DNA of 44,399 bases from Guillardia theta CCMP2712 (GCF_000315625.1 NW_005434563.1:155387-199785); one strand, 5' to 3'; shown: positions 10,223 through 20,679, counted from the first letter of the stretch. The notes: generated by a model from the letters alone, not told the origin. Made by a program: numbers and translations.

Positions 10223-11160
10223 CTACAACGCTTTCTGATCCGACGACAGAGCATACTGGAAAGCACGGGACCAGTTGAAAGTCGACAGGTACGCCATAGC
10301 GACTATAAGGTGCTTTTGTCGAGTCTCGGTTGACAAGCGCTCATTCAAGTATCGCTCTAGCCGAGACAGGAAGCACTCCGGCCTGTTGCTGATCTGCGTC
10401 CAGATCTTGTAGGGGCCTCGTTCCTCCATGTCCTTCGGCCCCCACCTCACGTTGATCTTCCGCTCGAAGTCCTTCACGTCCGTCGGCCTCTCCGAGGACT
10501 CGAGGAGCTTCTCGACTTCCTTGCTCCTCATCAGCGTCTTGAAGTCTCCGGCTATCAGCTCCGCCTCCTTCATCAAAGCCTTGCCGACCCTCACCACGTC
10601 CTCATACTTCACCTTGCCCCTCACGTTCTCCCACGTGTCCCTCGGTGAGATCTTGTCAAAGGGCTCAAGAGCCTCCGAGAGTCCGAGTGCAAGGCAGTAG
10701 AGGCTTGTGAAAGAGCATCGCTCCCAGCAACAGACTGAGCGTCATCGCTCCGACTGTCATCAGGGCCTCCGAGGCGTTTTCCACCTAATGACATCATGGT
10801 GAACTCGGAGGCGGCTGGCGGTCTTGACTGCAGGAGAGAGCAAGTCAGTCAACTTCATATGTGAAAGTACGTACTTTGGTACATGCCCCCCCGCTAATCT
10901 TCACCTCGAGGCGCAAGTCTGCTCTCCCTCCCTCCCTCCCTCCCTCCCTCCCTCCCTCCCTCTCGCTCTCTCGCTCTCTCCCTCCCACCCTCTGGCTCCC
11001 TCCCTCCCGCCCTCCCCTCCCCCCCCCTCTCTCTCTCTCTCCCTCTTTCCCTCTCTCTCGCTCTCTCTCTCCCTTAAAGACTGCCAGAGGGGGCTCAGCC
11101 TCCCGTTCTGATCTGCCGTCATCTTGTCCTTGAGGTACTCTTCTGCTTCCTGCACCTCCT
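10223..11160 (-). pseudogene. Caspase-family copy B, internally deleted
   Basis: The conserved C-terminal domain is readable at 10223-10624 (from about RGKVKYEDV to YALSSDQKAL), but the LLDKPELSEALKPF segment is deleted near 10680 and the junction is out of frame with the Ser/Ala-rich start of exon 3 at 10690-10800. The exon 3 acceptor (tctcctgcag) is kept. Upstream, only a scrap of exon 2 (LTDLRLEVK-like, here reading ADLRLEVKIS) and about 20 codons of exon 1 (EAEEYLKDKMTADQNGRLSP, near 11080-11155) remain, joined through a CT-rich tract. The caspase domain is absent. This is a relic whose deletions appear to have used simple-sequence DNA. Confidence 0.85.
10918..11075. repeat. CT-rich simple-sequence tract
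   Basis: Runs of CCCT, CTCT and CCCC repeats about 155 bases long, lying exactly at the place where copy B lost most of exon 1 and part of exon 2. It is the expanded counterpart of the short purine-rich linker tract seen in copies A, C and D. Confidence 0.9.
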
Positions 11161-11207
11161 CCTTCCAGTCGCCTCATCGCCTCGTCCTCACAGCGCTCCT
11201 GTTGCAT

Positions 11208-11469
11208 GGATTAGTCTCTACGCAGACTTGCGAGCTCGCCTCATTCACTCGAGCCTTCACTGCACGTCCGCCTCAGGTGTACCGAGCGGCAGATCTACCA
11301 TGACAGGAGCTCTAGGTCAACTTCAAGCTCTATTACAAAGAATCGCTGTCCTTCAGCCCGGTCCCAAATAGAGCCTCTCCAAAAAGAAGTCGTACCCCTC
11401 ATCATCCCCTACTACTACTGGGAGAGGACCCGTGGTATCCGTACACAACATCCTTTCCCACCAGCCGCC
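11208..11469 (+). promoter_or_regulatory. Spacer between copy B and the NACHT gene
   Basis: About 260 bases between the divergent start of the NACHT gene and the 5' edge of copy B. It holds no ORF and must contain the NACHT gene 5' leader and promoter. I cannot point to a TATA box or other defined element. Confidence 0.35.
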
Positions 11470-13599
11470 ATGAAGCGCAGGCTAGCAGAGGCATGGTCGG
11501 GTTGGTCCCTGAGAGGAGATGAGAAGCGATCAAGATCCGAGGAAAGCGGTGGAAGCGGCAACCGAGGAAGCATCGTCTCTGCCGATGACTTGCGTGCTGG
11601 ACGCAAATATGACCTGCAGAATCAAGCGAGAGAGCTCGGGCTGATCCTGACACCTCAAGGTCGATACGTCCTCGAGGCATCGAGTCGTCGCAAGTTCTTT
11701 GCCTCGAGCCTTCCCTCCGGTCAGATCCTCTGGGAGACCGACGAGCAAGTGGACGGAGAGGACGTGGAGGAGATCCTCGTGGCCATGACCCGACTAGATC
11801 AGTCCGTCCATGTCAACACGGGCACTCACGGCACTGCAGACGGAGAGCTCAAGACAGCAGGAGGAGAAACGATTGACTTCTTTCGAGAAGACTTTGAGAG
11901 CATCAAGAAGCTGGAGGAGAAGGCGAAGGTGTCGCTGCATCAGGTGACCTCTCAGAGCGGGCCTTACCTGCCTCTCAACGCCAACATGGTCATCAACGGC
12001 TGGTGCTACAGCCATCGGTACGGCTTTGCGAGCAAGGTGGACCTCAACACGGGCAGGATCCCGGAGGACAAGCACGTGGAAGGGACGTACTGCAACCTGC
12101 CGAAGCGTCTGCGGGAGACGATCAAGAGCTCGCTGGGAGACGAGGAGGCGGTGGACGACGCCATGGGCTGCTACTTGGAGACCAACTGCACGGACACAGA
12201 CCCCGAGGTGAGAGTGACAGCAGGGGAGCGCTCGGGAGATCTTCTCGACCGCTTCATGCAGGACAAGCAGAAGCGCGTGCTGGTGCTGCTCGGGTACGCG
12301 GGGGCGGGCAAGTCGACGCTGGTGAGGAGGTGGGCGATCGAGAAGGGAGAGGCATGGAAGGAGGGGGAGCCGTATCCAGTGTATCTGCATCTGCCGAGGT
12401 GCAGGAGCGTGAAAGCGTACATGGAGGAGGCGGCAGGAGTATGTTTCGGAGGCGAGGAGGCATGGCGAGGCTTCATCAGGGCACGATCGTTCTTGGTGGT
12501 GCTGGACTCGTACGATGAGATAGGGGAGATGGACAACGTGGTGGCGAAGGTGATGAAGGAGCTCGCGGGCTGCCGGGGAGTGAAGGCAGTCCTCACTTGT
12601 CGGAGCGGCTACTTGCAGAAAGAAAACGCGTCTAACCCGCTCCTCTGGCCCCCGGGTACGGGAGGACAAGACGCTGTGCAGGTGGCTTGGGTGTGTCCGT
12701 TGAGTCTGAGGGACGAGGGTCGTGTCCGCCGGTACATTGAAGCGCACGCGAGGTCATCGGGCAGGGACTGGAGCAGCGAGAGGTGCAAAGAGGGGATGAG
12801 GGCGGTGCAGGAGCTGCGAGATGTAGTGAGCACGCCCTACTCGTTGAAGGTGCTGCTTGTCGCGCTTCCCCGGCTACAGGAGAAGAAGAGGAGGAGGCCG
12901 AGCTGGACCATCTCACGGCACAACATGCACAAGGAGTACGCCAAGGAGTGGTACAGGAGAGAGTGGGAGAAGCTGGCGCAGAGGCAGGAGCTTGCAGAGC
13001 AGGCCAAGCAAGCGGGAATGAGAGACGGGAACTACATGGAGTGGTACTCACGCGGGGCCAAGCATGTCTGTCTCTACATGCACAGAGAGCAGAGGAAGCA
13101 TGTCGTTCTCAAGGAAGGCGACGGCTTCTCGTCTGTCGCTCCTTTCAGCTTGCGGATGAGAGGAGGCGACGTGACGCAGCAGCTGGGGTACTGGCTGCTG
13201 CGCGGCAGCCTGACTCGCGTGAAGCACAACAAGCGAGAGGGCAGTCTGGAGGTAAGCTTTGTCCACGACCTGTACCGGAGCTTCTTCCTTGCGGAGGCAA
13301 CCTTGGAGGAGCTTCGGAAGAAGGAGGACGGGCAGGCGGACGAGGCTGTGCGAGTGCCAGCGAGTCTGTCGGTGCGAAACCTCCGAGGCGAGGTCGAGAC
13401 GATCAAGGAGCACGCCATTGTCGTGCAGGGCAAGCGCAAGTACCAGGAGAGGCTGTTTGACGTCATGAGAGCCTCGCGGGAGGACGGAAGCGAGGAGACG
13501 GGGAGGGCGTCAGCGAACGCGGCTACGATCTTGGTGGCAGCGAGCGTGAGCTGGTCGGGTCTAGACCTGTCGGGTGTGCGAGTGGCAGGGCAATCTTGA
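11470..13599 (+). CDS. NACHT NTPase (NLR-like), N-terminal and NTPase part
   Basis: An uninterrupted frame of 709 codons starting at an ATG in good context (gccgccATGA). The N-terminus is basic (KRR, EKRSRS: possible nuclear signal) and residues 1-260 match nothing I know. The P-loop GYAGAGKST is at 275-283, and the Walker B strand FLVVLDSYDE ends at Asp346, with Asp349-Glu350 behind it, as expected for NACHT ATPases. NACHT modules oligomerise on ligand sensing and recruit effectors, often caspases. The last residues (SGLDLSGVRVAG) start a pentapeptide-repeat solenoid, but the frame then hits TGA after losing one base in a G run at about 13585-13590; the solenoid and WD40 repeats continue in another frame downstream. 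Either this is a recent pseudogene, or the base is a sequencing error and the full product is about 1,020 aa. Confidence 0.85.
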   Translation: MKRRLAEAWSGWSLRGDEKRSRSEESGGSGNRGSIVSADDLRAGRKYDLQNQARELGLILTPQGRYVLEASSRRKFFASSLPSGQILWETDEQVDGEDVEEILVAMTRLDQSVHVNTGTHGTADGELKTAGGETIDFFREDFESIKKLEEKAKVSLHQVTSQSGPYLPLNANMVINGWCYSHRYGFASKVDLNTGRIPEDKHVEGTYCNLPKRLRETIKSSLGDEEAVDDAMGCYLETNCTDTDPEVRVTAGERSGDLLDRFMQDKQKRVLVLLGYAGAGKSTLVRRWAIEKGEAWKEGEPYPVYLHLPRCRSVKAYMEEAAGVCFGGEEAWRGFIRARSFLVVLDSYDEIGEMDNVVAKVMKELAGCRGVKAVLTCRSGYLQKENASNPLLWPPGTGGQDAVQVAWVCPLSLRDEGRVRRYIEAHARSSGRDWSSERCKEGMRAVQELRDVVSTPYSLKVLLVALPRLQEKKRRRPSWTISRHNMHKEYAKEWYRREWEKLAQRQELAEQAKQAGMRDGNYMEWYSRGAKHVCLYMHREQRKHVVLKEGDGFSSVAPFSLRMRGGDVTQQLGYWLLRGSLTRVKHNKREGSLEVSFVHDLYRSFFLAEATLEELRKKEDGQADEAVRVPASLSVRNLRGEVETIKEHAIVVQGKRKYQERLFDVMRASREDGSEETGRASANAATILVAASVSWSGLDLSGVRVAGQS

Positions 13600-14533
13600 G
13601 GAACGGCATCTTCCATCGGACGGACTTGAGGTGGGCTGACCTGCGCGGGGTGGACGCGAGCCACGGATACTTTGTGGAGACGCGGCTGGAGGGAGCGAGA
13701 CTGGAGGGAGCTGACTTTGGGGAGAGGGCGACAGTGAGGATCGAGTGCAAGGAGGTGAGATGCGGGGCGTTCGAGCCCGGGGGGATGACTCTAGCAACAG
13801 TGTCGGAGGACGGGAAGATAAGGGTGTGGAATGTGGAGACCGGAAGGTGTGTGAGGGAGCTTGGGAGGGGAGGGGAAGAGATCGATATGATTCGATGGAG
13901 GGCTGACGGGAAGAGGCTGGCGTCGGGGTCGAGGAGAGGGAGGATAAGGGTGTGGGACGTGGAGACAGGAGGATGCTTCCTTGACCTTGAGAGGAAGGAG
14001 GAGATAGGGGAGATAGGCTGGGTGGGGGACGAGAGGATCGCTTGGTGGACGCACAGGAGGGAATACTGCATGCAAACAATGGACGTGGAGCTGGGAGTGT
14101 GCACTCGCGAGCACAAACTTGAAAGGGCTGGGAGACACTCAACACGTTTTGGGCCTGAGGGGCCCGACGGGAGGAGGCTCGCGGGCGTGTCGGAGTCAGG
14201 GGGACGGGTGTGGGTGTGGGATGCAGAGACGGGGAGGGGCGAGGAGCTGCAGGAGGGACCCGAGGGAGGAGTGAGGGGGGCTGAGCTGGGGGCCGGACGG
14301 GCACACTGTTTACGCGGCATATGTCTAATGGGTCGATCAAGACTTGGACATTGAGGGATGAAGGCTTGTTTCTTCTCACAGCTGATTTCAATCGAAACGA
14401 GAGAGAGCTTGTGTGTCGCTATGCTTCAATCGACCAGTCGCTCTCCAGCCCCGTCAGACGCCTGCTGGAGGAGAGAGGAGCCGTCGCTCAGGCTAACACA
14501 CCAACCAGAGGCTCGTGGTGCTGTGTACAGTAG
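13596..14533 (+). pseudogene. C-terminal continuation of the NACHT gene: pentapeptide repeats and WD40, frame-broken
   Basis: Reading frame 3 continues the pentapeptide solenoid (TDLRWADLRGVDAS, ARLEGADFGE) to about 13730. WD40 blades follow: SEDGKIRVWNVETG, SRRGRIRVWDVETG, and SGGRVWVWDAETG near 14200. Near 14275-14285 a run of six G shifts the blade motif WGPDGHTVYAAY into frame 1, and near 14320 SNGSIKTWTL continues in frame 2, ending at a stop at 14533. Three frame changes in under 1 kb, at least two at G runs, suggest real decay or homopolymer errors. WD40 propellers at the C-terminus of NACHT proteins act as sensors. The gene converges on the minus-strand membrane-protein gene to the right. 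Confidence 0.75.
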
Positions 14534-15094
14534 AGGTCTTGAGGGAGTGGAGGAGGTTCTGTTCGATTACATGTCAGGCAGCTCAGCGTGTCTCTTCTCT
14601 GCCTTCATCTTCCTCTGGCTCCTCGTTTCTGTCGCCTTGTGTGCTCATGTTCTCGAGATCTGGTCCCCCGCTGAGATCCATCCAAGACCTCCATGTCCCC
14701 TCGCCTCCCACGTCCTGAGCTCCTGCAGTCCTGGTGTCTGCTGCCGCTGACTCTTGCGCATTCCTCCTCCTCCTCCTCGAGCTCCTGCGCCTCTTGCTGA
14801 TCCGTGCCTCAAGGCTCGTGTAAGGCAAGCGAGCTCTCGCTGTTATCCTCAGCCCGCTCCCCTATGTCCTGCTTTCCTTGTCTCCATCCTTCGAGCAGGA
14901 GGGGTAGCGCTCGTCCCTCTCTCAGCCACAAGCTCCTGCTCATCCCTCTCCGCGCGGCAACAGACTCCTGCCCCTTCTCTCCCTCACCATCAGCTTCCTG
15001 CCCTTTTCGCGCCTCCCTCACCCATCGCTCCCTCCTTTCCGCCTCCCTCTCGCCGTCTCCTCTCGCAACCAAGCCTTTCTCGCCCCTCCTCTCC
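14534..15094 (-). other. Convergent intergenic region with possible minus-strand coding exon
   Basis: Between the NACHT gene end and the minus-strand gene stop at 15095. The minus strand is open and protein-like from about 14828 to 14583: a basic KRRRSSRRRRRN patch followed by an acidic, Glu-rich end. A frame upstream of it (15090-14809) is also rich in Arg/Glu. These could be further exons of the gene ending at 15095 if that gene splices past its apparent stop, but I could not find a clean in-phase junction, so I leave them uncalled. Confidence 0.35.
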
Positions 15095-16762
15095 TCACGC
15101 CTGTGCCCCTCCGCCTCTCTGCCTCGACATCTGGCTCTGCACAAACACGTTCTTGCTCGACCTCTCGCTCCTCTGCGACCTCTGGTTCTCCTCCGCGATC
15201 TGAGACCAGTGCATCGACCCGCTGCGAGGAGTGCTGCCCTCCAACCCCTCCGACGGGGCAGCAAGCTGCGGAGCGGGGCCTCGAGCGGAGCTCTGAGCGC
15301 TTCTTGGGGTGAGGACCCTCGACGCCAGCGCAGCGAGCATGTCAGCGCGGGAGAGGGTCTGACTCCTCCTCGAGTCTGAGTCTGTGAGGGGGGAGGCCTG
15401 CCTCGGGGTGACGAGGCGATGAGTGCCTGGCCGAGAGTCGCTCCCTCCGCTCGTCGCCGCCCAGTAGAGTGCGTGCAGCTGATCGGAGAGCAGGAGAGCT
15501 GCTCGGGGACTCGTCGTGCGGTTCCTTCGCACATGGGTCGAGGGCATCTGCGGACGGCAGTCATCTCCTCGCAATTCATCGCACAGCAGATACACACGCC
15601 CTTGTCCACCTCCTCCTCTCACACCCTTCTCACGTTTGCTCGCAGACGCTCAGCCCGTCCCTTGTCACCCCCTCTCACCATGTCCAATGACGGGACGTCG
15701 CTCGCCCTGCTGGCCCCTCGCGGTAGAGAGCCTCTGGACTCTACCGTCCTCGGCGAGCTCCTCACTCTATCCGGCGGGTCAAGGTCCTTCATCTTTGAAA
15801 GCTGCGCTCGAATGATTCGCAGGTTCAGCTCGTGCGTCTTGGGGAAGAAGCTGCTCGACCGCAACGTCCCTGCGGCTGACTCGCTCTTCAAGTCTGCCTG
15901 CTCGTCAAACTCCGCATCGCAGTCTGTTTGGACGCTCTCGTTGAGCGTGGATGTCTCTCTGCCACGACTCTGGATCGTTTGTTGAAGATGTCTGATGGAC
16001 TCAAGCTCGGACCGCATGCATCTTGGACAGCACGTACACATCCGACTCTGCATCCTCCCCTCCCTCCTCCTCCAGCCGCTCCAGAACTGCATCCCGCAGC
16101 GGATGGTAGTCCCCGGACGCTGTGCTTTCTGTGCGCATCGACTTGTAGTCCGACTCTGCCGTCGGCGAGTAGAGACTGCCATGGAGGTCGGCGTGGGGCT
16201 CCTCTTGGACGAGCCTGGACTGGTCGGGCAGCAGGGACTTCTTCCTGGCTAAGGTCAGAAGGTTGAGCATGTCATCCTCGGACTCTGCGTCATCGGACCT
16301 GTCCAACAACTTGGGTTGGAGCATGTGGGTGAAGCTGCTGTCGGACCCTTGCGACAGGTCGCTCGCCATGGGCTGTCTGGGAGGTATCTTCGGGAAGATA
16401 TCCTCCTGCTGAAGCTCGCTCTTCATAGGACGAGAGAAGCTCTCGTTCCTCTCCGACCCTGAATCTGTCTCAAGGAAGCCTCGCAGACGCTCCTGCCCCT
16501 TATCGAGCCCATCCTCCACCCCAAAGTCCTTGAAGCTCTCGAGGTTGTCGGTGTGAGTTGAGTCGTCCGTTGAGTTGAGGTCACTGCCCGAGGGCTTGGA
16601 GGAGGACACATGCTCTCGCGGTCTCCCCAGACATGCTCGGAAGCACAAGACCTTCCTCAGGTCTATCAAGCCGAAGCACTGCACCAGGTAGATGATAACT
16701 ATCATACTCAACAGTACCAACCCTACTTGCACGTACCTTTGCCAGCACATGTAAGGTACCAT
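15095..16762 (-). CDS. Predicted single-pass membrane protein with long acidic/Ser-rich tail
   Basis: Model: exons 16762-16013, 15969-15634 and 15547-15095, with GT-AG introns of 43 and 86 nt, all in phase 0, about 512 aa. Removing the 43-nt intron avoids an immediate stop and keeps the protein-like frame. A transmembrane segment lies near the N-terminus (about residues 10-35, VGLVLLSMIVIIYLVQCF), followed by a short Cys-containing basic stretch and then about 450 residues that look disordered, rich in Ser, Asp, Glu, Arg and Gln. No catalytic motif is recognised. The frame is open further upstream to 16870, so the start could be earlier. The next gene on this strand (17119-17655) also has one transmembrane helix and the two might belong to one transcript. 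Function unknown. Confidence 0.55.
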
Positions 16763-17118
16763 GGAGAAGAGTCTCTTATGCACATTACCATTGCATAGTT
16801 GACCTGCTGACAAACTCTTCTCTGTGCTCCTGAAGCGATAATGCAGATTTTCAATGACTTTCAAGTACACAATTTGATGCTCTGATCGGAGGTGCTAAGA
16901 GAGTCACTGCAGCATGGAGCCTGAGGAATCAGGCAGCTCATGCGGCTTGTGCGGCGGAGCTTTCGCACCTCAGTGAGCCCGGTACAAAACCCCACTGAAT
17001 CCGATCACCATGATGATCATGCTATGCTATCTCCGCCCTCCCCTCCCCACACACACCCCTCTTCGCGCCGCCTTCTCCTCTTCCTCCTCCCCCTCCCTGC
17101 CTCTCAGCTCTCCGTCCT

Positions 17119-17655
17119 TCACCGCAGAGCCCCCTCCCTCTCGCTCCCTCGGCAAGTCTTATCTTCACACAATGCCAGGTTTGTATTCAGGTCCTCGGTC
17201 TTCTCCACGCTATGTACAAGTTTTAGTAGTCTACAGAGCCTCGGGCGGTCTTGCGTCCTCGTCGCGGCTATCTGACGCCTACCCGAGGCACCTTGAACGT
17301 CTGCCCGAAATGAGGCTCCAGCATCTTGAGCTTGTCGAAGCCTCCGACGGATGGTGACGTAGTCGTTGGTGCTGGTGCTGGCGCTGGTGCTGGCGATGGC
17401 GATGTTACGATCATCGTCCTCGTCGTCCAGCAGCAGCTGCCCGACTGTCTCAGCGAGGCGCCTGCAAAAGATGGCGACGAGAAGGAGCGTGACGATCAGG
17501 AGGTCTCGCCATGACGAGCCGAGGAGGACTTTGAGGGGAGCGAGGTTCAGCTCGGAGTCTGAGAGGAGGGAGGCGACGGTGTGCGAGTCGAGGAGGAGGG
17601 AGGGGGAGGTATGAACAGGAGGAAAGGGGGAGGAGTTGATGGATGTGTGGAGCAT
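17119..17655 (-). CDS. Possible small membrane protein or first exon of the next minus-strand gene
   Basis: ATG at 17655 in reasonable context (ccgccATGC). The frame carries a hydrophobic helix (DLLIVTLLLVAIFC, residues about 50-65), then an acidic DDEDDD run, a Ser/Thr-rich linker and a basic amphipathic DYVTIRRRLRQAQDA segment. A donor site (CTCGG|GTAGGCG) at 17282-17281 suggests that the coding part ends there and that the frame to 17119 is read-through into an intron. I could not confirm the acceptor. It may splice to the gene at 15095-16762. No family recognised. Confidence 0.4.
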   Translation of the reverse strand: MLHTSINSSPFPPVHTSPSLLLDSHTVASLLSDSELNLAPLKVLLGSSWRDLLIVTLLLVAIFCRRLAETVGQLLLDDEDDDRNIAIASTSASTSTNDYVTIRRRLRQAQDAGASFRADVQGASGRRQIAATRTQDRPRLCRLLKLVHSVEKTEDLNTNLALCEDKTCRGSEREGALR

Positions 17656-17833
17656 GGCGGGGGCATACAGCGACAGACTCCCTTCCTCGTTTGTAGGGGG
17701 AGTATTTTATTTGAAAGGAGCTTATTTCAATGGGACTCGGGAGGAGCAGTGTCAGCAGTCACGGTACCCTCGCACAAGCGAAGCTCTGACAATCCTGATC
17801 AAAGATCATAGTACTGACGGTAGCTGACAGCTG

Positions 17834-19113
17834 CTAGGAAGCTTTCTGATCCGAAGGCAGAGCATACTCGATAGGCTTCCCAGGCTTGCTCGTCAAGCAC
17901 CAGTTGAAAGTCGACAGGTACGCCATGGCGACTATCAGGTCAGCCTGTCGCTCCTCGGTCGACAAGAACTCATTCAAGTATCGCTCTAGCCGAGACAAGA
18001 AGCACTCCGGCCTATTGCTGATCTTCGCCCAGATCTTGTAGGGGCCTCGTTCAATGTCCCCCGGCCCCCACCTCGCGTTGATCTTCCGCTCGAAGTCCTT
18101 CACGTCCGTCGGCCTCTCCACTGAGGTCCCGAGGAGCTTCTCGACTTGCTTGCTCCTCATCAGCGTCTTGAAGTCTCCGGCTATCAGCTCCGCCTCCTTC
18201 ATCAAAGCCTTGCCGACCCTCACCACGTCCTCATACTTCACCTTGCCCCTCACGTTCTCCCACGTGTCCCCCGGTGAGATGTTGTCAAAGGGCTCGAGAG
18301 CATCCGACAGCTCCGGCTTGTCGAGGAGTGCGGACAAGATTCGTTGATGTCTCTCTCGAGCAAAAGCCGAAGAGACCGAGGCAGTAGAGGCTTGCGAAAG
18401 AGCTGACTCGCTCCTAGCAACAGACTGAGCGGCATCGCTCCGACTGTCATCAGGGTCTCCAAGGCGATTTCCACCTCATGACATTCTGGTGAACTCGGAG
18501 GCGGCTGGCGGTCTTGACTGCAGGAGAGAGCAAGTCAGTCAACTTCATCGCCTAGCTGCTTTCAGCTTCACTCGCCTCCTCGATCACCCTCAGGGGCTGC
18601 TTCCCCCATCCCGCCGACCCTCCCGCCATCTGCTGTCCTCGCTTATGTGGGGTTACGTAGTTTGGTGCTGGAGGGGTTGGCCCCCCGCTCTCCTTCACCT
18701 CGAGTCGCAAGTCAGTCAGCTCGCAGCCTCTCGTCCTCTCTCTCTGTCTCTCTCACTCTCCCTCACGGGCACTACCGAGAGCTTCTTCAGCTCCTCGCCG
18801 ACTTGAGAGTCGACCTCCTGCTCTCGTCCCCAGACTGTCAGCGCCCCTGCCCCAGCAGCCAACGTTGACGTCAGTCATCAGCATCCTCCCTCATCAGCAT
18901 CGGCTCTCACCTCCTCCCTCTAGTTTGCTCATCGCCACAAAACCCTCCTCGTCTCCTCCTACGCCTGCCAGTAGAGCTCGGAGCTGCTCCGCCTCCTCCT
19001 TCTCAAGTCGCTCCTCCAGCTCCCCGTGCTCATGACTGCCAAACACCCACCCACTGCTGCTCACCCACGTTCGAAACCTGCCCTCCTCCTCCTCCCCCTC
19101 CTCCTGCTCCTCA
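17834..19113 (-). pseudogene. Caspase-family copy C, disabled linker and C-terminal domain
   Basis: This stretch is homologous to the end of exon 1, exon 2 and exon 3 of copy A. Both intron boundaries are conserved: the exon 3 acceptor is at 18518, and the exon 2 region is near 18590-18840. Three defects separate it from copy A: a 2-base deletion at about 19125-19130 that ends the upstream frame, a 14-base purine-tract insertion in exon 2 near 18745-18790, and an in-frame TGA near the start of exon 3 (about 18476-18478) where copy A has TTA. The conserved C-terminal domain itself (17834-18337) is intact and closest to copy D (it shares GTSVERPTD). It could be translated only from an internal start. 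Confidence 0.8.
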
Positions 19114-20679
19114 CTATCCTTGTCCAGCCACCCTCACTCTCTTAGCCAGCGCCACGGACAAGCAGGCGCAGCTGAGCCTCGTCATCTTCAGAAACGTTAC
19201 GAAGCTGCCGGTCTCGACCACCCGCGACAGCACGTGCACTGCGAGCAGAGGGCTCAGCCTCCCGTCCTGATCTGCCGTCATCTTGTTCTTGAGGTACCCC
19301 TCTGCTTCGTTCAGCGCCGCCTCCTCCGTCATGTCGCCCTCGTAGAAGTCTCGAAGCCGCACGTCCTCCTCCCACAAGCGAAGCTCTGACCTCGCTTCCT
19401 CGGGCATGTGCGAGAGCGACCTCCTGATCTCCTCGCGTACGGCAAAGTCGATCGCTGCTACCGCCGTCTTGCTCCTGGTCGACGTCCCGTAGGTCTCTTG
19501 TACCCACTGCTCTAGCTCCTCCGACCGGATCTCGTTCCTGCTCATATGACCGTTGACAGCCCTGATGAGGTCAGGACCAAGCCTCTTCTTCGATCGCGTC
19601 TGGTAGTATCTGCGAGTCACTTGAGTCCCGTACCTCGTCCCCTCGTACCTCAGGAACACCAGCACAAACATCGAGCACACCCGCCACCGCGGACTCTCTT
19701 CTAGCAGGCTGCCAAGACTCTCCTGCAGTAGGCCTAGGATGCTGCTTCGAAACGCGTCTGCTCCTGTCCCAGCTGCTGCAGGGCTGTATCCAGCTACGAC
19801 CTCTGCTGCAGGACCCGGGCTTGTCGGCCCTGCTGTTGGATCTTCCAGCCTCCTCGAGCTCTCCGCGACCCTCCTCGCTCCTTGTTGTATCTGCTGGATG
19901 TCTCTTAGGACCGTCGGTTCCGGCCTGATACACAAGTCCTCCGGGATAAGCTCTGTGCAGAACGATACTGCCACCTGCTCTCTGCGGCGACTTTCAAGCA
20001 TAGCATGCTGGATGGCCTGCTTTAGCCTCATGTTCCGCGCGAACATCCCATCCTCCTTGTCCAGAAGGTCCCTGAGGAATGCTGACTCATCATCTGCTCT
20101 CTGACCTCTGCTGCATGACAGGAATAACGAAACCTTCATGCTCCTAGTCCTGTTGGTTATCTCTGATTCGATTCTCTCCCTCCCTTGCACCTCGTCTCTA
20201 CACGCGTCTATGATGACGATCAGAGGAGGTAGCGCCTCCACGTTCTCTGCCCCCGCAGCCATGGCGCTCAGCACGTCTCCGACGGTCACCCTGCTCCCTC
20301 GTGTCTCCTCTGACACCTCCGGCCTCACGACATCGCATGTCAGCATTGCGATCTCACCCGAGCTCAGCTGTATAGCATGCCCGGCATAGAACACTAGCAT
20401 CAGCTCCGGTCGCTTGGTCTGGCAGTCCATGGCGAGAGAGGAAAGCATGTCTAACATGGACTGTCTCGTCGTCGGGTTGGCGAGGAAGGAGGAGGAGCAG
20501 CCCGAGCTGTCTTCCAGCTCCCTATGCATTCTACGCGCATCTTTCACAGCCTCAACCAATGGCGCGATATGCGTGTAGGCATCAGCTCCTATGCAGAGAG
20601 CCTTGACACGTCCAGTACCTCGCATCTCACTCTGTTGAGCGTACCTGAGAGATTGATTATTGATAGATAGATGGAACAA
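19114..20679 (-). CDS. Caspase-like protein copy C, truncated after the caspase and helical regions
   Basis: 521 codons, very similar to residues 1-515 of copy A, with the same start (MFHLSINNQS) and the same catalytic pair: His101 in FYAGHAIQ and Cys160 in IIDACRDE. Relative to copy A, a 2-base deletion after KRVR puts a stop seven codons later, so the linker and the C-terminal domain are lost. If expressed, it would be a free caspase-type protease without its partner domain. Differences from A are scattered substitutions (for example ELIPED for VFIPEG), typical of a duplicate of moderate age. The upstream region matches copy A too, so transcription is plausible. It may equally be a young pseudogene. 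Confidence 0.75.
   Translation of the reverse strand: MFHLSINNQSLRYAQQSEMRGTGRVKALCIGADAYTHIAPLVEAVKDARRMHRELEDSSGCSSSFLANPTTRQSMLDMLSSLAMDCQTKRPELMLVFYAGHAIQLSSGEIAMLTCDVVRPEVSEETRGSRVTVGDVLSAMAAGAENVEALPPLIVIIDACRDEVQGRERIESEITNRTRSMKVSLFLSCSRGQRADDESAFLRDLLDKEDGMFARNMRLKQAIQHAMLESRRREQVAVSFCTELIPEDLCIRPEPTVLRDIQQIQQGARRVAESSRRLEDPTAGPTSPGPAAEVVAGYSPAAAGTGADAFRSSILGLLQESLGSLLEESPRWRVCSMFVLVFLRYEGTRYGTQVTRRYYQTRSKKRLGPDLIRAVNGHMSRNEIRSEELEQWVQETYGTSTRSKTAVAAIDFAVREEIRRSLSHMPEEARSELRLWEEDVRLRDFYEGDMTEEAALNEAEGYLKNKMTADQDGRLSPLLAVHVLSRVVETGSFVTFLKMTRLSCACLSVALAKRVRVAGQG

Noticed and set aside
10824-11207. Ser/Pro/Leu-rich and Glu/Arg-rich ORFs over the CT tract
   Set aside because: Translations of simple sequence inside the deleted copy B.
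11794-14391. Long minus-strand ORFs (265-317 codons) opposite the NACHT gene
   Set aside because: Pro/Ser/Arg/His-rich shadows of a GC-rich coding region; the plus strand has clear Walker motifs.
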